Origin: Aradus depressus | Lineage: Eukaryota; Arthropoda; Insecta; Hemiptera; Aradidae | NCBI GenBank assembly: GCA_963662175.1 | Contig: OY759219.1 | Location: forward strand, 27,136,908-27,200,907 | Length of the DNA: 64,000 bases | Direction of reading: 5' to 3' | Shown: positions 1 through 10,252 of the stretch, piece after piece | Layout of the letters: each line of letters begins with the position of its first letter | Numbering within the stretch: position 1 is the first letter of the stretch | The notes under the pieces: model-generated | What the model was told of the DNA's origin: nothing | What the model saw: only the letters and a program-made list of their open reading frames with translations | Databases searched by the model: none | Made by a program: the position numbers and the translations under genes

Positions 1-189
1 AAGTCTGTCTAGATCCATACTTGCACGCAAATAGTTTTTTACTCTTCTTAACGCGGAAAATGATCGTTCTCCAGAACAATTTGTTGAGAGAATACTTAAA
101 GCAATATCTATGTTAGGATAAATCTTGAAAAGATCATGTGAATGCAACAGAGCACTTATGTTTGATGCAGAACATATATCTCCATTTTC
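1..189 (-). pseudogene. hAT transposase C-terminal fragment
   Basis: Read on the minus strand from 189 to 1 there are 63 open codons that look like the C-terminal dimerisation region of hAT transposases of the ZMYM-like type. The visible hallmarks are a Y-P-N-I/A-L stretch, then N-C-S-G-E-R-S-F-S (the SGERSFS signature), then R-R-V-K-N-Y-L-R-A-S-M and a D-R-L ending. In family members this region dimerises the transposase that cuts and rejoins element ends. A TGA lies immediately upstream in frame (190-192), and the piece runs off the left edge of the window, so only a remnant is visible. Recognition is from the motif, not from a search. Confidence 0.7.
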
Positions 190-789
190 TCAGTCTAATG
201 GCTACTTCAATTAAAATTTCTAATTAATGCACCCTTCAAATTTTGGCGCCCCTCGAATTTTGGCGCCCTAAGCCCGGGCGTCGCGGGCCTAAAGCTAAAT
301 CCGTCGCTGCTATAATTTCTGAGTGCTCAACAAAGTCCCAGTCACAAATACACAGACTTTATCGCGAGTACAAAAGGGCTTCTAATTTTGTGGTCAAAAC
401 GCCTTCAAGAGATTTTGAAAACTATCTTAACTCACGATTAAAATACTTTCTTATACTAAAATTGTTTTGTTTTTTTAAAGTTTTTTTACACTTTCTCTAG
501 TAGAAACGATTAGTATCCGAAGCGGATTACTACGGTCGGAAGTGGATCTCGACACGGTCAGATGGCCTTAATCGTCACCTGGACAAGCATCTGTTTCACT
601 TTGATTCACGTTTACTCGATTATCCGGATCCGAGTAATTTCCGGTTTGGCTTGATGAGGGATCCGAGTCTCCTATGGAGTAGTTTTAGAGAGCTATGCTC
701 GATCGGAGATGGAGAAATATAGACAATAGATTGGACACGGTTTTACACCCACGTCGGGTGATCCCATGTGGGAACAACTATTAACGATT
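190..789. other. Unassigned AT-rich stretch
   Basis: No gene or repeat is recognised. Two short near-repeats containing TTTGGCGCCC lie at 240-270. An 85-codon open frame (243-500) has a low-complexity Phe-rich end and no family signature. Confidence 0.4.
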
Positions 790-1138
790 CAGTGATAATG
801 AAACCGATAAAGGACACTCCTATTAAAAACAACAGGACTTTTTAAATATTCAATTTACCATCAGGGCACATTATGTCAATAGCTTATAATTATATAGTAT
901 TATAATGTTTTTATTGAGGGCATTGGAAGCTCAGCGGTATGCGTGCTTGCTTACTGAGCTCAAGATCGCGGGTTCCCAGTCATAATGAAACCTTTAGAGG
1001 ACACTTCTATTAAAAACAACAGGACTTTTTAAATATTCAATTTACCATCAGGGCGCATTATTATGTTTATATTAAGGGCATTGGTAGCTCAGCTGTATGC
1101 GTGCTTGTTTACTTAGCTCAAGATCGCGGGTTCGAAAC
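790..1138 (+). repeat. Imperfect tandem duplication carrying a SINE head
   Basis: A segment starting near 790 (AGTGATAATGAAACC) recurs at about 977 (AGTCATAATGAAACC). The shared block includes AAAACAACAGGACTTTTTAA and is followed in both copies by the tRNA-like head of a SINE (916 and 1075). The second unit is about 29 bp shorter between block and head. This looks like a local duplication of SINE plus flank. Confidence 0.6.
916..976 (+). mobile_element. tRNA-SINE family 1, head fragment
   Basis: The tRNA-like head (GGCATTGGAAGCTCAG, then GATCGCGGGTTC) matches the full SINE at 26177-26484. It stops at the B box, where the duplicated flank begins. Confidence 0.65.
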
Positions 1139-1275
1139 CCGGCCGAGGTACTTAGCTTTTTACCTGGGAAGTGAAAAAACGTTCAGCCTGTCCGATGTAA
1201 GGTACTCGTTAAAGACCTCTACCGTTGGTGAATACATTTTTAAAGCCCGGGCATGAGTCACAATAACTATTATAA
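1075..1275 (+). mobile_element. tRNA-SINE family 1, internally deleted copy
   Basis: The head has an A-box-like GGTAGCTCAG and a B box GGTTCGAAACCC. A shortened body keeps the GGTACTCGTTAAAGACC block and the terminal GCCCGGGCATGAGTCACAAT. The mid-body section with the CCACCAGAG block is missing compared with 26177-26484. Confidence 0.75.
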
Positions 1276-1449
1276 TATAGAAATAAAAGACGTTGTCTTC
1301 CCACTGTTTTATTTTACACCAGAACCGGTTTTCGACGCAACAGAGTCATCAGCAGTGGTTCATCCCACCCACACAGCACAGCGGTTGGAAGGCAACTGGC
1401 CTTCTGGTATTATAATATATTATAAACCTGGCTAGACGGACAATTATTT

Positions 1450-2050
1450 TGTAAAAAAGTTGTCGGTGAATCACCGATAAATTCATTATCAGTTATTATT
1501 GTTTTAGTTTTGAATCCCCACCTCTGAACCTCCCTTTCCATTCGGCCGATTCCGCTGAAAATTATTAATTATCGTACTTATTGAAATTTGAATTTAAATG
1601 TGAAATTTCATGTCGATACATTTTTACATCGGTAGTTATCCGAGTTTTTGGGTTAATTTCACCCTTCCCTTCGGCAGATTCCGCTGAAAATTAAAAAATG
1701 TCATACTAATGAAATTTCATGTCGATACATTTTTACATCGGAAGTTATTCGAGTTTTTGGGTTAATTTGACTCTTCCCTTCGGCAGAATCCGCTGAAAAA
1801 TAAAAAGTGTCGTACTAATGAAATTTCATGTCGATATATTTTTACATCGGTAGTTATTCGAGTTTTTGGGTTAATTTCACCCTTCCCTTCGGCAGATTCC
1901 GCTGAAAATTAAAAAGTGTCGTACTAAAGGGGTTTTGAATTTATATATGAAACGTATACATTTATTACAACTACAGTTATCAGAGTTTTTGCCACTTAAT
2001 CTCCACTTTCCTTTGGCCAATTAGGCCGAAAATCAATAGGTGCCATCCTT
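1450..2050 (+). repeat. HER repeat copy with four to five internal tandem units
   Basis: HER is the name used here for the hairpin-ended modular repeat found all over this window. This copy opens with the left module GTCGGTGAATCACCG. It then has several ~105-bp internal units, each with CATGTCGATACATT, ACATCGG.AGTTAT, GAGTTTTTG and CCGCTGAAAAT. Units start near 1607, 1711 and 1818, with a diverged one from about 1945. No terminal hairpin follows; the copy runs into an AT microsatellite. Confidence 0.7.
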
Positions 2051-2133
2051 AGAGAGTATATAATATATACTGATACTGTAATATACTACAATAATATACT
2101 ATAATATATATATATAATATATATATATATATA

Positions 2134-2174
<41 letters not shown>

Positions 2175-2275
2175 CAAAATATAATATACAAAACGAAAAG
2201 GGACATTTTATACGTAATACATTTTTTTGTATTAATATATATATATATTATATAGTGTATAATATATACCGCATC
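2050..2275. repeat. AT-rich microsatellite
   Basis: Long runs of alternating TA/AT with AATATA interruptions, between two HER fragments. Confidence 0.85.
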
Positions 2276-2279
2276 GAAT

Positions 2280-2515
2280 TTTTAACTGAATGTGTGTGCG
2301 TATCTGTGAACACGATAACTCCCAAAAAAAATAATGTATCGACACAAAATTTTTTATGTGGACCCATAAGGACAACACCTATCCATTTTCAGCTAAATTA
2401 GTCCAAGGGCAGAGGGGAATTAGGGAGGAAATTAAACATGGAGGCGGGAAAACCTTTGAAAACTCCCCATCAAATTTCTAACCGATTACATACTCCCCCC
2501 TATACATCGTGTAGC
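2280..2515. repeat. HER repeat fragments in mixed orientation
   Basis: 2285-2455 is minus-oriented internal HER sequence (GTGAACACGATAACTCCC, AATGTATCGACACAAAAT, CATTTTCAGCTAAATTAG). 2478-2515 is a plus-oriented end (ACCGATTACAT followed by a degraded terminal hairpin). Confidence 0.55.
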
Positions 2516-2984
2516 AGTGAACACTTTTACGGTACAGCACTCCCACAGTAGATACACAACTACCGACCAACGTTGAAACTTTTTTTTTTTTTATTAGACA
2601 ACTCCCTACCAGCCCAGAAATAGATAGGATAAATGGAAAGAAACGCGTTAAAAGGAATCCACTGTATCTAAAAAGCTTTTTACACACTTCAAACACAAAC
2701 CAATAAATACTCAAATCTAAAAAGCATGGAACTTAACATTTCTACTCAGGAAAAAAATTATGACCTTAATATACCCTCCTTGGCTTTTTATCGTATCTAC
2801 CCAGACGCCTTTCTATCGGGAACTTTAAAAGGATTCTACATCACGGAGAAGTGGCGCTTAATTGAAGAGTTAAAATTGGAAAAAAAGAGGAATTGGATAC
2901 ACTTTCTATTTTTAATTTTGCAGTTTCAAGATTTATTTTTTGCTCATCTTAGTTTTATTGACACTCTTAAGATTTTTATTTCTC

Positions 2985-3437
2985 TAGCTATAGGGGAATA
3001 TATGTAATCGGTCAAAAATTCGATGAGGAGTTTTCAACAGAATTTTAAGTTTTTTGATATCCAGATTGCAAAAAAAAAAAAAGTGAACACAATAACTCCC
3101 TATAGAATGAATGTATCGATAAGAAATTTTATATGTATGTCCAGAATCCTATAAGGACAACACCTATTGCTTTTCAGTCAAATCGGTCAAAGCAAAGAAG
3201 GGGATTGGGGGGAAAGCTTAACTCAAAAACACGAATAACTGCCATTGTAATGAATGTATCGACACAAAATTTCATATGCTAATTCAAAACAAAAAATTAA
3301 GTATGAGGATTTAGGAGCCAACATGTAAGTCAACTATTGATTATTAGCGCAAACGGTAAACTAGTTTTGGAGGGCGAAAAATTAATTGATTAATTCTAAA
3401 GGAAGTACATTGCCGGTGATTCATCGACGACCTTTTT
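2985..3437 (-). repeat. HER repeat, near-complete copy
   Basis: It starts with the degraded terminal hairpin (TAGGGGAATATATGTAATCG), then TTTTCAACAGAATTTTAAG, a poly-A run, two internal units (AATGAATGTATCGA at about 3107 and 3250), the AGCGCAAACGG block and the left module ending GCCGGTGATTCATCGACG. Module order is that of other minus copies, for example 14279-14822. Confidence 0.7.
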
Positions 3438-3440
3438 TCT

Positions 3441-4040
3441 TTTATCGTAAATTCTCTAGATAATATAATTTCGGTACTTTTATTATTTATCCGCCACTTA
3501 TTTTTATTTTCTAAGCTAAATAAAGTATACAGGAACTTATTAAATCTTTTAGAAATTGTTGTTTATTTTCCATCGGAAATTAATATTTTCCAATTTCAAT
3601 TCCAAAAAAAAAACTGATTGTGTATATCCTTTGGAATGAATGAACAATACTTTCTTATTCTAAACGTATAAGAAAGCCTCTCCAAAAGAATAAACTTATG
3701 TATGTATCCGTATGTAGGTAACCTGGAAGATACATGATACCTGTACCTGTACTATTTGCCAACGAAACGTGTAACATTTTACGATGGGGCTCCAAGACTT
3801 TTTTTTCTACATTTTGTGACCTCTCACAGAAACCAAGGGTGCTTCAAAGATATAGATATACATTTTCCTGGAAATATACAAGAATAAGTGTCTTCCGTCG
3901 TCATTTGTAAGGATGCAAAACATAAAACGTCACATCTTTTGTCCTCTTTTGTGGCCATGGGTTAATGTGTGTGGATATATTTACTCTTGCATTTTTTTAT
4001 TTTGAAAAATGTCCCTCCCTCTGTCTACTCTGTTTCAGAC
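3441..4040. other. Unassigned AT-rich stretch
   Basis: No convincing ORF, repeat or RNA gene recognised. Confidence 0.4.
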
Positions 4041-4083
4041 CGATAACATAACTTCCCCTATAACTCGTTTAGCTGGGGAAGTA
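4041..4083 (+). repeat. HER terminal hairpin
   Basis: ACCGATAACATAACTTCCCC is followed by TATAACTCGTTTAG and CTGGGGAAGT. The 8-bp arms ACTTCCCC and GGGGAAGT are perfect. Confidence 0.75.
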
Positions 4084-4209
4084 AAAATGAGTGAATAAAT
4101 ATATCTATATACAAATTTCATGTCGATAAATTCATTACATCGGCAGTTATTGGGATTTTCGAACCCCCTCTTTTTCGGCTGATTCCGCTGAAAATAAATA
4201 GATGCCATA

Positions 4210-4922
4210 CAGTAAACTCCCGATTATCCGCGGGATTGACTGGCGTGGATACCGCGGATAAGCCGCAAAATTGCCGATAATGGTTAAACAAATGCCGAAG
4301 GCACTAAAAAAACAACACACAAGTAGTGCTTTAAATAAGTTTATTATACAATAAAAGAACGTACCTGATAACAAAACTCAATCAATGTCATGTAGTTTAT
4401 TAAAAAGTCATGTTTACTGTTTAACAAAAAAGTCAGTCATTTGCTTTTGCTTTTTCGTAGTGAAACACTTCACATCTTTATTTGTGATTTGAGTTTTCTC
4501 AACACCATCTTGTCACAAAGTGATGCGTCGTCTTGCTCTTCAATGTATTGAATAATGCTGTCAATGTGTTCTAATGCTGCATCACGTGCAGATGACTCAC
4601 TGGTCAGGCGATTCACTCGCACGCTAAGTAAGCAAACATCTGCAGTGCCGCTAGTCGCGTCCAAAACTGCTCAAGCACACACTACGTATATACCGATATA
4701 TGTACTGCACAGTAATACTGAACTACATAAACGTTTTGTACTGTACATACATTATTAAGTGTACTCTACTGTATGTATATTTGTGATTTACGATATTTAT
4801 TACGTTTAAGTATGTATTTAGTAACTTTATTTCAATTTTTGTGAAATAACTTTCGGTTTCAAAACCTTCCTTTTTTATAAAAATGCCTCCTACAGGCACC
4901 GCGGATAATCGAGAGTTTACTG
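4210..4922 (-). mobile_element. pogo/Tigger-type DNA transposon, internally deleted
   Basis: Terminal inverted repeats of about 24 bp begin CAGTAAACTCCCGATTATCC on the left and match the right end (read in reverse) with one C/T difference. A TA target duplication flanks both ends (4208-4209 and 4923-4924), as expected for Tc1/mariner/pogo. At 713 bp it is far shorter than an autonomous element, but it keeps a transposase C-terminal remnant. It sits inside a HER repeat, so it is younger than that copy. Confidence 0.85.
4470..4664 (-). pseudogene. Tigger transposase C-terminal remnant
   Basis: A 64-codon frame inside the Tigger element. It contains A-A-L-E-H-I-D-S-I-I-Q-Y-I-E-E-Q followed by D-K-M-V-L-R-K-L, which resembles the tail of pogo/jerky-type transposases (A-L-x-x-L/I ... 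E-E-Q ... L-R-x-L/I). The DNA-binding and DDE parts are absent. It may only be passive cargo between the element ends. The open methionine is probably not a real start. Confidence 0.5.
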
Positions 4923-5035
4923 TACTTAGAGGATTCTGGATACACACAGCTATTCAAAATTTTAGATTGATTTTCAGCCAAATCGGATAAAGGGGAGAGA
5001 TTATGGGGGAGACTTAACACAAAAACTAATAAAAA

Positions 5036-5356
5036 ATAATTCTTACTGGAGAATTCGCTCCTGTAATTCTGGACCGGGATCGGACTGTGACTAGACACCC
5101 GACCCCCGCAAGAATTGACACATAACAGACTGGACAATGAATGGACCGTCTAAAGACGACCTCATCCCCCTCAATTCACACCTCCCAGGTTAGTATGTCA
5201 GTGTTGAGTCTATTGAGTTTACATATTACATACATACAGAAAAAAAAAAATAAAAATCACAATAAAGAATCGTGTTTCATATCCAAAGCATTATTTGATA
5301 CAAAGCTTTCATTTTTATTTTCTGGGCAGTGTTCCTCCACACCTTAAAGGTCAGTC
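5036..5356. other. Unassigned stretch
   Basis: No gene or repeat recognised. It contains the 68-codon frame 5141-5347 without family features. Confidence 0.35.
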
Positions 5357-5586
5357 AAATGTACGTTATCGGGGGGCCATGGTGGCCGTGCGGGCTAGAG
5401 CGTAGGGCTTTGGTCGCATGGTCTCACCATGGTTTGCGGGTTCGAATCCCGTCCGGGAGTGAGTTTTATTTCGTAGATAGAACTCCCTCCCGGGGCCATG
5501 GATGTCTTAAATAATTATACATAACACATTGACATGGCTAATATGCACCGTACATAAAGCCAAAAGAAAAAAAAAATGTACGTTAT
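5357..5586 (+). mobile_element. tRNA-SINE family 2 with target duplication
   Basis: The head GTGGCCGTGCGGGCTAGAGC, a long variable region and B box GGGTTCGAATCCCG resemble a class II (Leu/Ser-like) tRNA. A tail ends in an A-rich stretch. The 13-bp AAATGTACGTTAT occurs at 5357-5369 and 5574-5586, the expected target-site duplication. This family differs from SINE family 1. Confidence 0.8.
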
Positions 5587-6150
5587 TGTTTTATTTATTC
5601 ATTTATAATTTTTTTATTATTTAGAATTTTTTATACTTTTTTTTTTTTTTTCCTTTTTGGCCTCGGCAGACACCACACTAGCCATTGCTATTCCTAAAAC
5701 TGCACTATAAAAGATAATTCTGCCAAAGACGGGATACATTTATAATTGATTAATCTGTACCTCGGCCATGGTGGCCGTGCGGGCTAGAGCGTAGGGCTTT
5801 GGTCGCATGGTCTCACCATGGTTTGCGGGTTCGAATCCCGTCCGGGAGTGAGTTTTATTTCGTAGATAGAACTCCCTCCCGGGGCCATGGATGTCTTAAA
5901 TAATTATACATAACACATTGACATGGCTAATATGCACCGTACATAAAGCCAAAAGAAAAAAAAAATGTACGTTATTGTTTTATTTATTCATTTATAATTT
6001 TTTTATTATTTAGAATTTTTTATACTTTTTTTTTTTTTTTCCTTTTTGGCCTCGGCAGACACCACACTAGCCATTGCTATTCCTAAAACTGCACTATAAA
6101 AGATAATTCTGCCAAAGACGGGATACATTTATAATTGATTAATCTGTACC
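5375..6150 (+). repeat. Head-to-tail duplication of 389 bp carrying SINE 2
   Basis: The block beginning GGCCATGGTGGCCGTG at 5375 recurs at 5764 and runs to about 6150. By eye the copies are identical, including the A-rich and T-rich runs. The duplicated unit holds most of the SINE, its right target duplication and about 180 bp of flank, so the duplication came after SINE insertion. Confidence 0.85.
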
Positions 6151-6300
6151 TATATAATATATACAGGTTATTATTTTTGTTATAGTTACATTCTTTTCTT
6201 TCTTTTCTATATCTCGCACATGATGGGACGTAAGAACGTCCCGAAACATCGTAACATAAAAACACTTCCGAAGAGTTTTTTTTTTTTAAATAGTTATCTT

Positions 6301-6714
6301 ACAGACCTCAAAAGACGATTTGGACGACTGAAATCCATCATCGGACGACGATCGACATTATCGCTTGAAAACAAACTTCACATTTACAACACTATACTAA
6401 AACCCATCTGGACTTACGGCATCGAGATATGGGGATCAGCCAAAAAATCAAACATACAACGCCTTCAGTCAATACAATCCATCATACTACGCCACATTGC
6501 CAATGCACCATTTTACGTTTCCAACCTCACATTACATAATGACCTCAATATCCCATTTGTACCTTCTGTTATCAAGACACGATATCAAAATTTTCACGAC
6601 AAACTCCATCATCACGCCAATCCACTTATACAAGAATTATCTACAAACATTCTCCCCACGAATCCACCACGACGCCTCAAGCGGATATGGCAGAGGGACC
6701 TGCTCCAGGACTAG
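6301..6714 (+). pseudogene. Jockey-like reverse transcriptase, C-terminal end
   Basis: The frame is open from 6220, but only codons from about 6301 belong to the retroposon. Landmarks are a basic L-x-x-R-F-G-R-L helix, L-S-L-E-N-K-L-x-I-Y-N-T-I-L-K-P-I-W-T-Y-G (the K-P-I-W-T-Y-G-I signature of jockey-clade thumb regions), I-W-G-S-A-K-K-S-N-I-Q, then A-N-A-P-F-Y-V-S-N-x-T-L-H-N-D-L and a C-terminal R-R-L-K-R-I-W-Q-R-D-L. The catalytic palm (YADD) is not included, so it cannot be active. The upstream methionines come from the flanking repeat. Confidence 0.85.
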
Positions 6715-6853
6715 CCTGGACTCCTCTTCGGTCACGTACCTCAGCAGTACAGCCACGCACCTGACACTGCTCTATTTATCACAATTGCTAATGGCAAATG
6801 TTATTATGCCGTTGTAAATATATAAATAAAAAAAAAAAAAAAAAAAAAAAAAA
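6301..6853 (+). mobile_element. 5'-truncated jockey-type non-LTR retrotransposon
   Basis: It contains the last ~138 codons of a reverse-transcriptase ORF (about 6301-6714), a ~115-bp 3' UTR and a terminal A run (about 6831-6853). Such 5'-truncated, A-tailed copies are typical of target-primed reverse transcription. It is inserted in the repeat 6151-7105. No clear target duplication is seen, perhaps because of a small target deletion. Confidence 0.8.
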
Positions 6854-7187
6854 ATGTGTCTACTTACTATAAATTGTATTAATTTTGTTTATGAACTCAT
6901 ATATTTTTAAGTATTTATTTGTTCAGTTTTCATTAATTTCATTTTAATTTTTTAATAGTTTTGTTATTACTACTAATCATAGATGTGTTAGACTCAAGTA
7001 GTTATAAATCTAATTTATAAGCTATCTTAATGTATAAATTCTTTTGACGTATCCTATTACCATGTATTGGTTTAACGAAAATAAATTTATAAACTTATTA
7101 TTAAAATTTGTTAATTTATTAAACTTTCCGACCAAATAATACAATAAAAATGGCAATAAACCTTCTTACCATGAATTAATCATTTAA

Positions 7188-7446
7188 GTTTTCGCTCTCC
7201 CTCCAATACCAATCGACATACTAAGTTGCACATATACATTCATTACAACGGCAGTTATTAGAGCTCTTGTATTCAATCTCCCCCTAATCCCTCCCCTTTC
7301 CTTTAGCCGATTTCGCTGAAAATTCATAGGTGTCATCCATATGAAATTTTGAATTTAATTATAAAATCATCAACATTTCAGCGGACAAAAAACATGAAAT
7401 TCCGATTACATAACTTCCCCGATACTTCGTATCGCTGGGGAATACA
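7188..7446 (+). repeat. HER repeat copy
   Basis: It runs from TTTTCGCTCTCCCTCCAA through one internal unit to ACATGAAATTCCGATTACAT and the terminal hairpin (ACTTCCCC ... GCTGGGGAA). Confidence 0.75.
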
Positions 7447-7644
7447 AATTCTATTGAAAAATACCAGATAAAATCCGTTATCATAATTCTAAAAAGAATC
7501 TTTGACTAAGATGAACTGAAGAGGAAGCTTTATTCACCATCCAATTAAGATTTTTTTTGAAAAAAGCTGGTTAATTAGAAAATATATATTTTGTCTTTAA
7601 TACCCAGAACCAAGACAACATCTAGGAGACAAGATACAAAAAAA

Positions 7645-8106
7645 ATTGGTCGGTGAATCATTGGCAATTTACTTCCCCAGAACGAATTAATCAATTAACT
7701 TTGCGCTAATATATATCGATAAATTAATTTGCCACTCCCCTGAACCCCCCTTCCCTTCAGCCGCTGAAATTTGAAAGGTTACGTTCTCATTGAGTTTTGA
7801 CTAAAAATATATCATGTCAATACATTCCTTACATCGGAATTTATGGGAGTTTTTGAGTTAAGCCCTCCTTTCCTTCTGTGGATTCTGCTCAAAACTAATA
7901 ACTGTCGTCCTTTTTGAGTTGTGACTTTCTAGTATGAAATTTTGTGTCGATACATTCATTCTATCGGGAGTGATCGTGTTCACAGACACAAAGTTTCATT
8001 TTTGGAATCTAGAGATTGGAAAACATGAAATTCCGTTGAAAACTCGGTATCGAATTTTTGACCAATTACATAACTTTCCTAGACTTCATATAGCTGGGGA
8101 AGTAAA
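7645..8106 (+). repeat. HER repeat, near-complete copy
   Basis: Module order is complete: GGTCGGTGAATCATTGG, ACTTCCCCAGAACGAATTAA, GCGCTAATAT, two to three internal units, GGAATCTAGAGATTGG, GACCAATTACATAAC and the right end CTGGGGAAGTAAA. The left ACTTCCCCAG is the reverse complement of the right CTGGGGAAGT. Confidence 0.8.
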
Positions 8107-9039
8107 TATCTACCGGATATAGAAAGAGGCGTGAAGGATAACACTATCGTCAACAGATTCCAAGGAGAGAGTATTACAGTGTGTAGGCGACTGCCGCGTG
8201 ACAAAATTGTCTTATGAGCAGAGAGACAGAATGGAGTCGAAGTGTATCGTCGCTTCTTTCGGAGGACTCGTTGGCTTCCATGATCAAACTCCCAGCGTCA
8301 AAAAGTCGCTTTATTTCTTTCAAAGTAATTTTGGTAAATCGTAGCCTAGAAACCTGGCACACAGATTCATTCATAAAATTACCTTCTCAACTTCTTTAAA
8401 AGGCTCTTCTCCCTACCAAGAAGTACCCTATCCTCCATGCTAAGACTTGAATAGCCTGGAAACTACTCGCTCAGATAGTTAGGTTGCTGGAGATGGATAA
8501 CAGTAGGTACCCCAAAATTTGTTACATAAAACTAAGGGAATTAAGCTTACAGAAGCCAAATGCAACTGGATTCAATTGAGTTCACACCTAAACCTGAATG
8601 CTCCTTTCTCAAACATCATAGCACTGGCTCAACTCCGTCCATCTGACAAGTATTGTCTTAATATCAGTTACAAACTTTGTACAATCTGCAATAAAAACTA
8701 TATTGGAAGACGTATACCACCTGTTAATATCCTGTTCGATCTACTCCCCCATTAGAAGCCACTTCCTGCCTCCGAATACCAGTATAGACCGATCAAACTT
8801 TCATACATTACTCCCTGACCCATAATAAGAATGATATCTCAAACATTTTCTATTATTTAATCAGCGCTCTAAAACTTGTAATTCCTAATTTTATTTATAC
8901 TTTTTTTTATTTATTTATTTTATATTTTTCTTTCTTTAATACTACTCTTCATTATATTATTATTTTTTATTTTTATTATTTTTTTTCAATCAATATTATT
9001 ACTTTTGTTTATTTCTCCATTCTACATTCATATTAATTT
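8107..9039. other. Unassigned region, T-rich towards the right
   Basis: Short frames (8174-8374 minus; 8519-8755 plus, with a C-T-I-C-N-K-N-Y-I-G-R run) show no family I can name. The 8519 frame has a Cys pair only and may be decayed transposon sequence. Confidence 0.3.
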
Positions 9040-9148
9040 CATTTATATAATAATAATAATAATTTATTTCCGTTAAACCAATACATGGTAATAGGATACG
9101 TCAAATGAATTTATACATTAAGATAGCTTATAATATAAGCTAATATAT
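9040..9148 (-). repeat. Inverted copy of the 7015-7095 repeat
   Basis: It shares, in reverse, CGTTAAACCAATACATGGTA and CATTAAGATAGCTTATAA with 7015-7095. With 13401-13720 it forms the target copy into which the LTR element 9149-13400 inserted. Confidence 0.7.
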
Positions 9149-10028
9149 TGTAATGTTCTATATTGTCCATTACATGTAATATTTAAGAAATGGAAAATAA
9201 AATACGTAAATACAATCAGTTTAGTAGACCTAAGGAAGGTTACTGGGGGTTATCTAATCGATTTGTACCAGGGTCGATATAGTTTCAAAATATATCAAAT
9301 CATTTATTTCAATTATGTCATAAAATTAAATGTTAGGCTAATAATTAGTTAACAATAAATGTAAGCAATTAGGATTGTATGCGGGAATATGAAAGTGGTA
9401 TAAAAAAACCCAGATGTTTAGTGCTAAAGGCTGTAAAAATTGTGGGCCAATGACGGAGCTGAATCCAAAACGAGAGAGAAGTGGGCTGTCCCCTCGTGGA
9501 ATGAGTGGGTTTTTATCAGCTCTGTTCAGAGTAGGTAGTAGATGTATGAGAGAACTGTGCAGAGAGAGATGGGTCAGTGAAAGTGAGTGTGGTGAATGGT
9601 AGAAAATGTAAGTGATCTCTTAAAGGCTGTGATAAGAAGGAAGAGTAGCTGAAATACTTGGAATCCAGAAGAGAGGAGAGGACGTGGCCGCAGTTGCGAC
9701 ACCCCATATTCAACGTACCACGCTGGAGACATCATGTTACCCACCAGCACAATAGAAGAAAAGAAAGCTGTCCCGCAGGTTTAGTTGAATGTTGTGTTTA
9801 CAAAGAAAAATCTCGATGTCTGTAAAATTTATGTGATACTAACCCATAAAAAAATGTGTCATGATGAAATTTAAAATAAAAGAAAAATGTAACAAATTAT
9901 TTTAAAGTAATTATTTTTATTTATAAATCATACATAACCCGGTCCTCTAATAATCGTTATTGTATATAACTATTATTCATATAAATTTAAATTAGAATAT
10001 CAAGTAGCGCAATATAATGAGCGTTATA
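9149..10028 (+). repeat. 5' LTR of the gag-only element
   Basis: It begins TGTAATGTTCTATATTG and ends GAGCGTTATA. A TATA-like GGTATAAAAAAA lies near 9398. Compared with the 3' LTR I see only an A/C-run difference near 9400-9410 and one G run (GGGCC versus GGCC). Confidence 0.85.
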
Positions 10029-10165
10029 AATGTCGCTTCGAACAGGGACTTGAAAAATTAAGGACTTGAAAAATTAAGGACTTGAAAAATTAAGGACTTG
10101 AAAAATTAAGGACTTGAAACATTAAGGATTTGAAATATTAAATTTTTATATGGCGCCCGAAAAGA
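10029..10165 (+). promoter_or_regulatory. Rearranged primer-binding region with 16-bp tandem repeats
   Basis: Right after the LTR, TGTCGCTTCGAACAGGGAC (10031-10049) resembles a tRNA-Lys-type primer-binding site in its right half (CGAACAGGGAC). Six 16-bp units follow at 10046-10141 (GGACTTGAAAAATTAA, the last two degenerate). TGGCGCCCGAA, the canonical left half of a Lys-type site, then appears at about 10151. The primer site and leader seem to have been duplicated and split. Confidence 0.55.
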
Positions 10166-10252
10166 AAATTATAAAAGGACCTTATGTATAATTTTGTAAA
10201 AAAATATTTGTAAAAATTAATTTTAAAACTGTATAAAAAGTTAGCGTCCAAA

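Larger units (their letters stand above)
4095..5035. repeat. HER fragments split by a Tigger insertion
   Basis: Plus-oriented internal HER sequence (4100-4207) resumes at 4925 in the middle of the same module (a GCCATACTTAGAGGATTCTGG junction once the Tigger and one TA are set aside). It then passes into minus-oriented HER sequence ending near 5035. Confidence 0.65.
6151..7105 (+). repeat. Stem-loop-bearing repeat interrupted by a jockey end
   Basis: 6170-6301 and 6854-7105 match, in reverse, the repeat at 13401-13720, where the same flanks are nearly contiguous (GTTATCTTA ... AAAAATGTGTCTACTTA). A perfect 7-bp stem, GGGACGT AAGA ACGTCCC, lies at 6225-6242. The right part (7015-7095) recurs inverted at 9040-9148. 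Confidence 0.6.

Noticed and set aside
9414..9713. 62-65-codon ORFs repeated at 9516-9713 and 12888-13085
   Set aside because: They lie inside the LTRs and are duplicated only because the LTRs are. No protein signature.
10029..10060. Retroviral insertion suggested by the Lys-type primer site
   Set aside because: The primer-site similarity only reflects use of a conserved tRNA. The element has no envelope or pol and has gypsy-like insect retrotransposon features.
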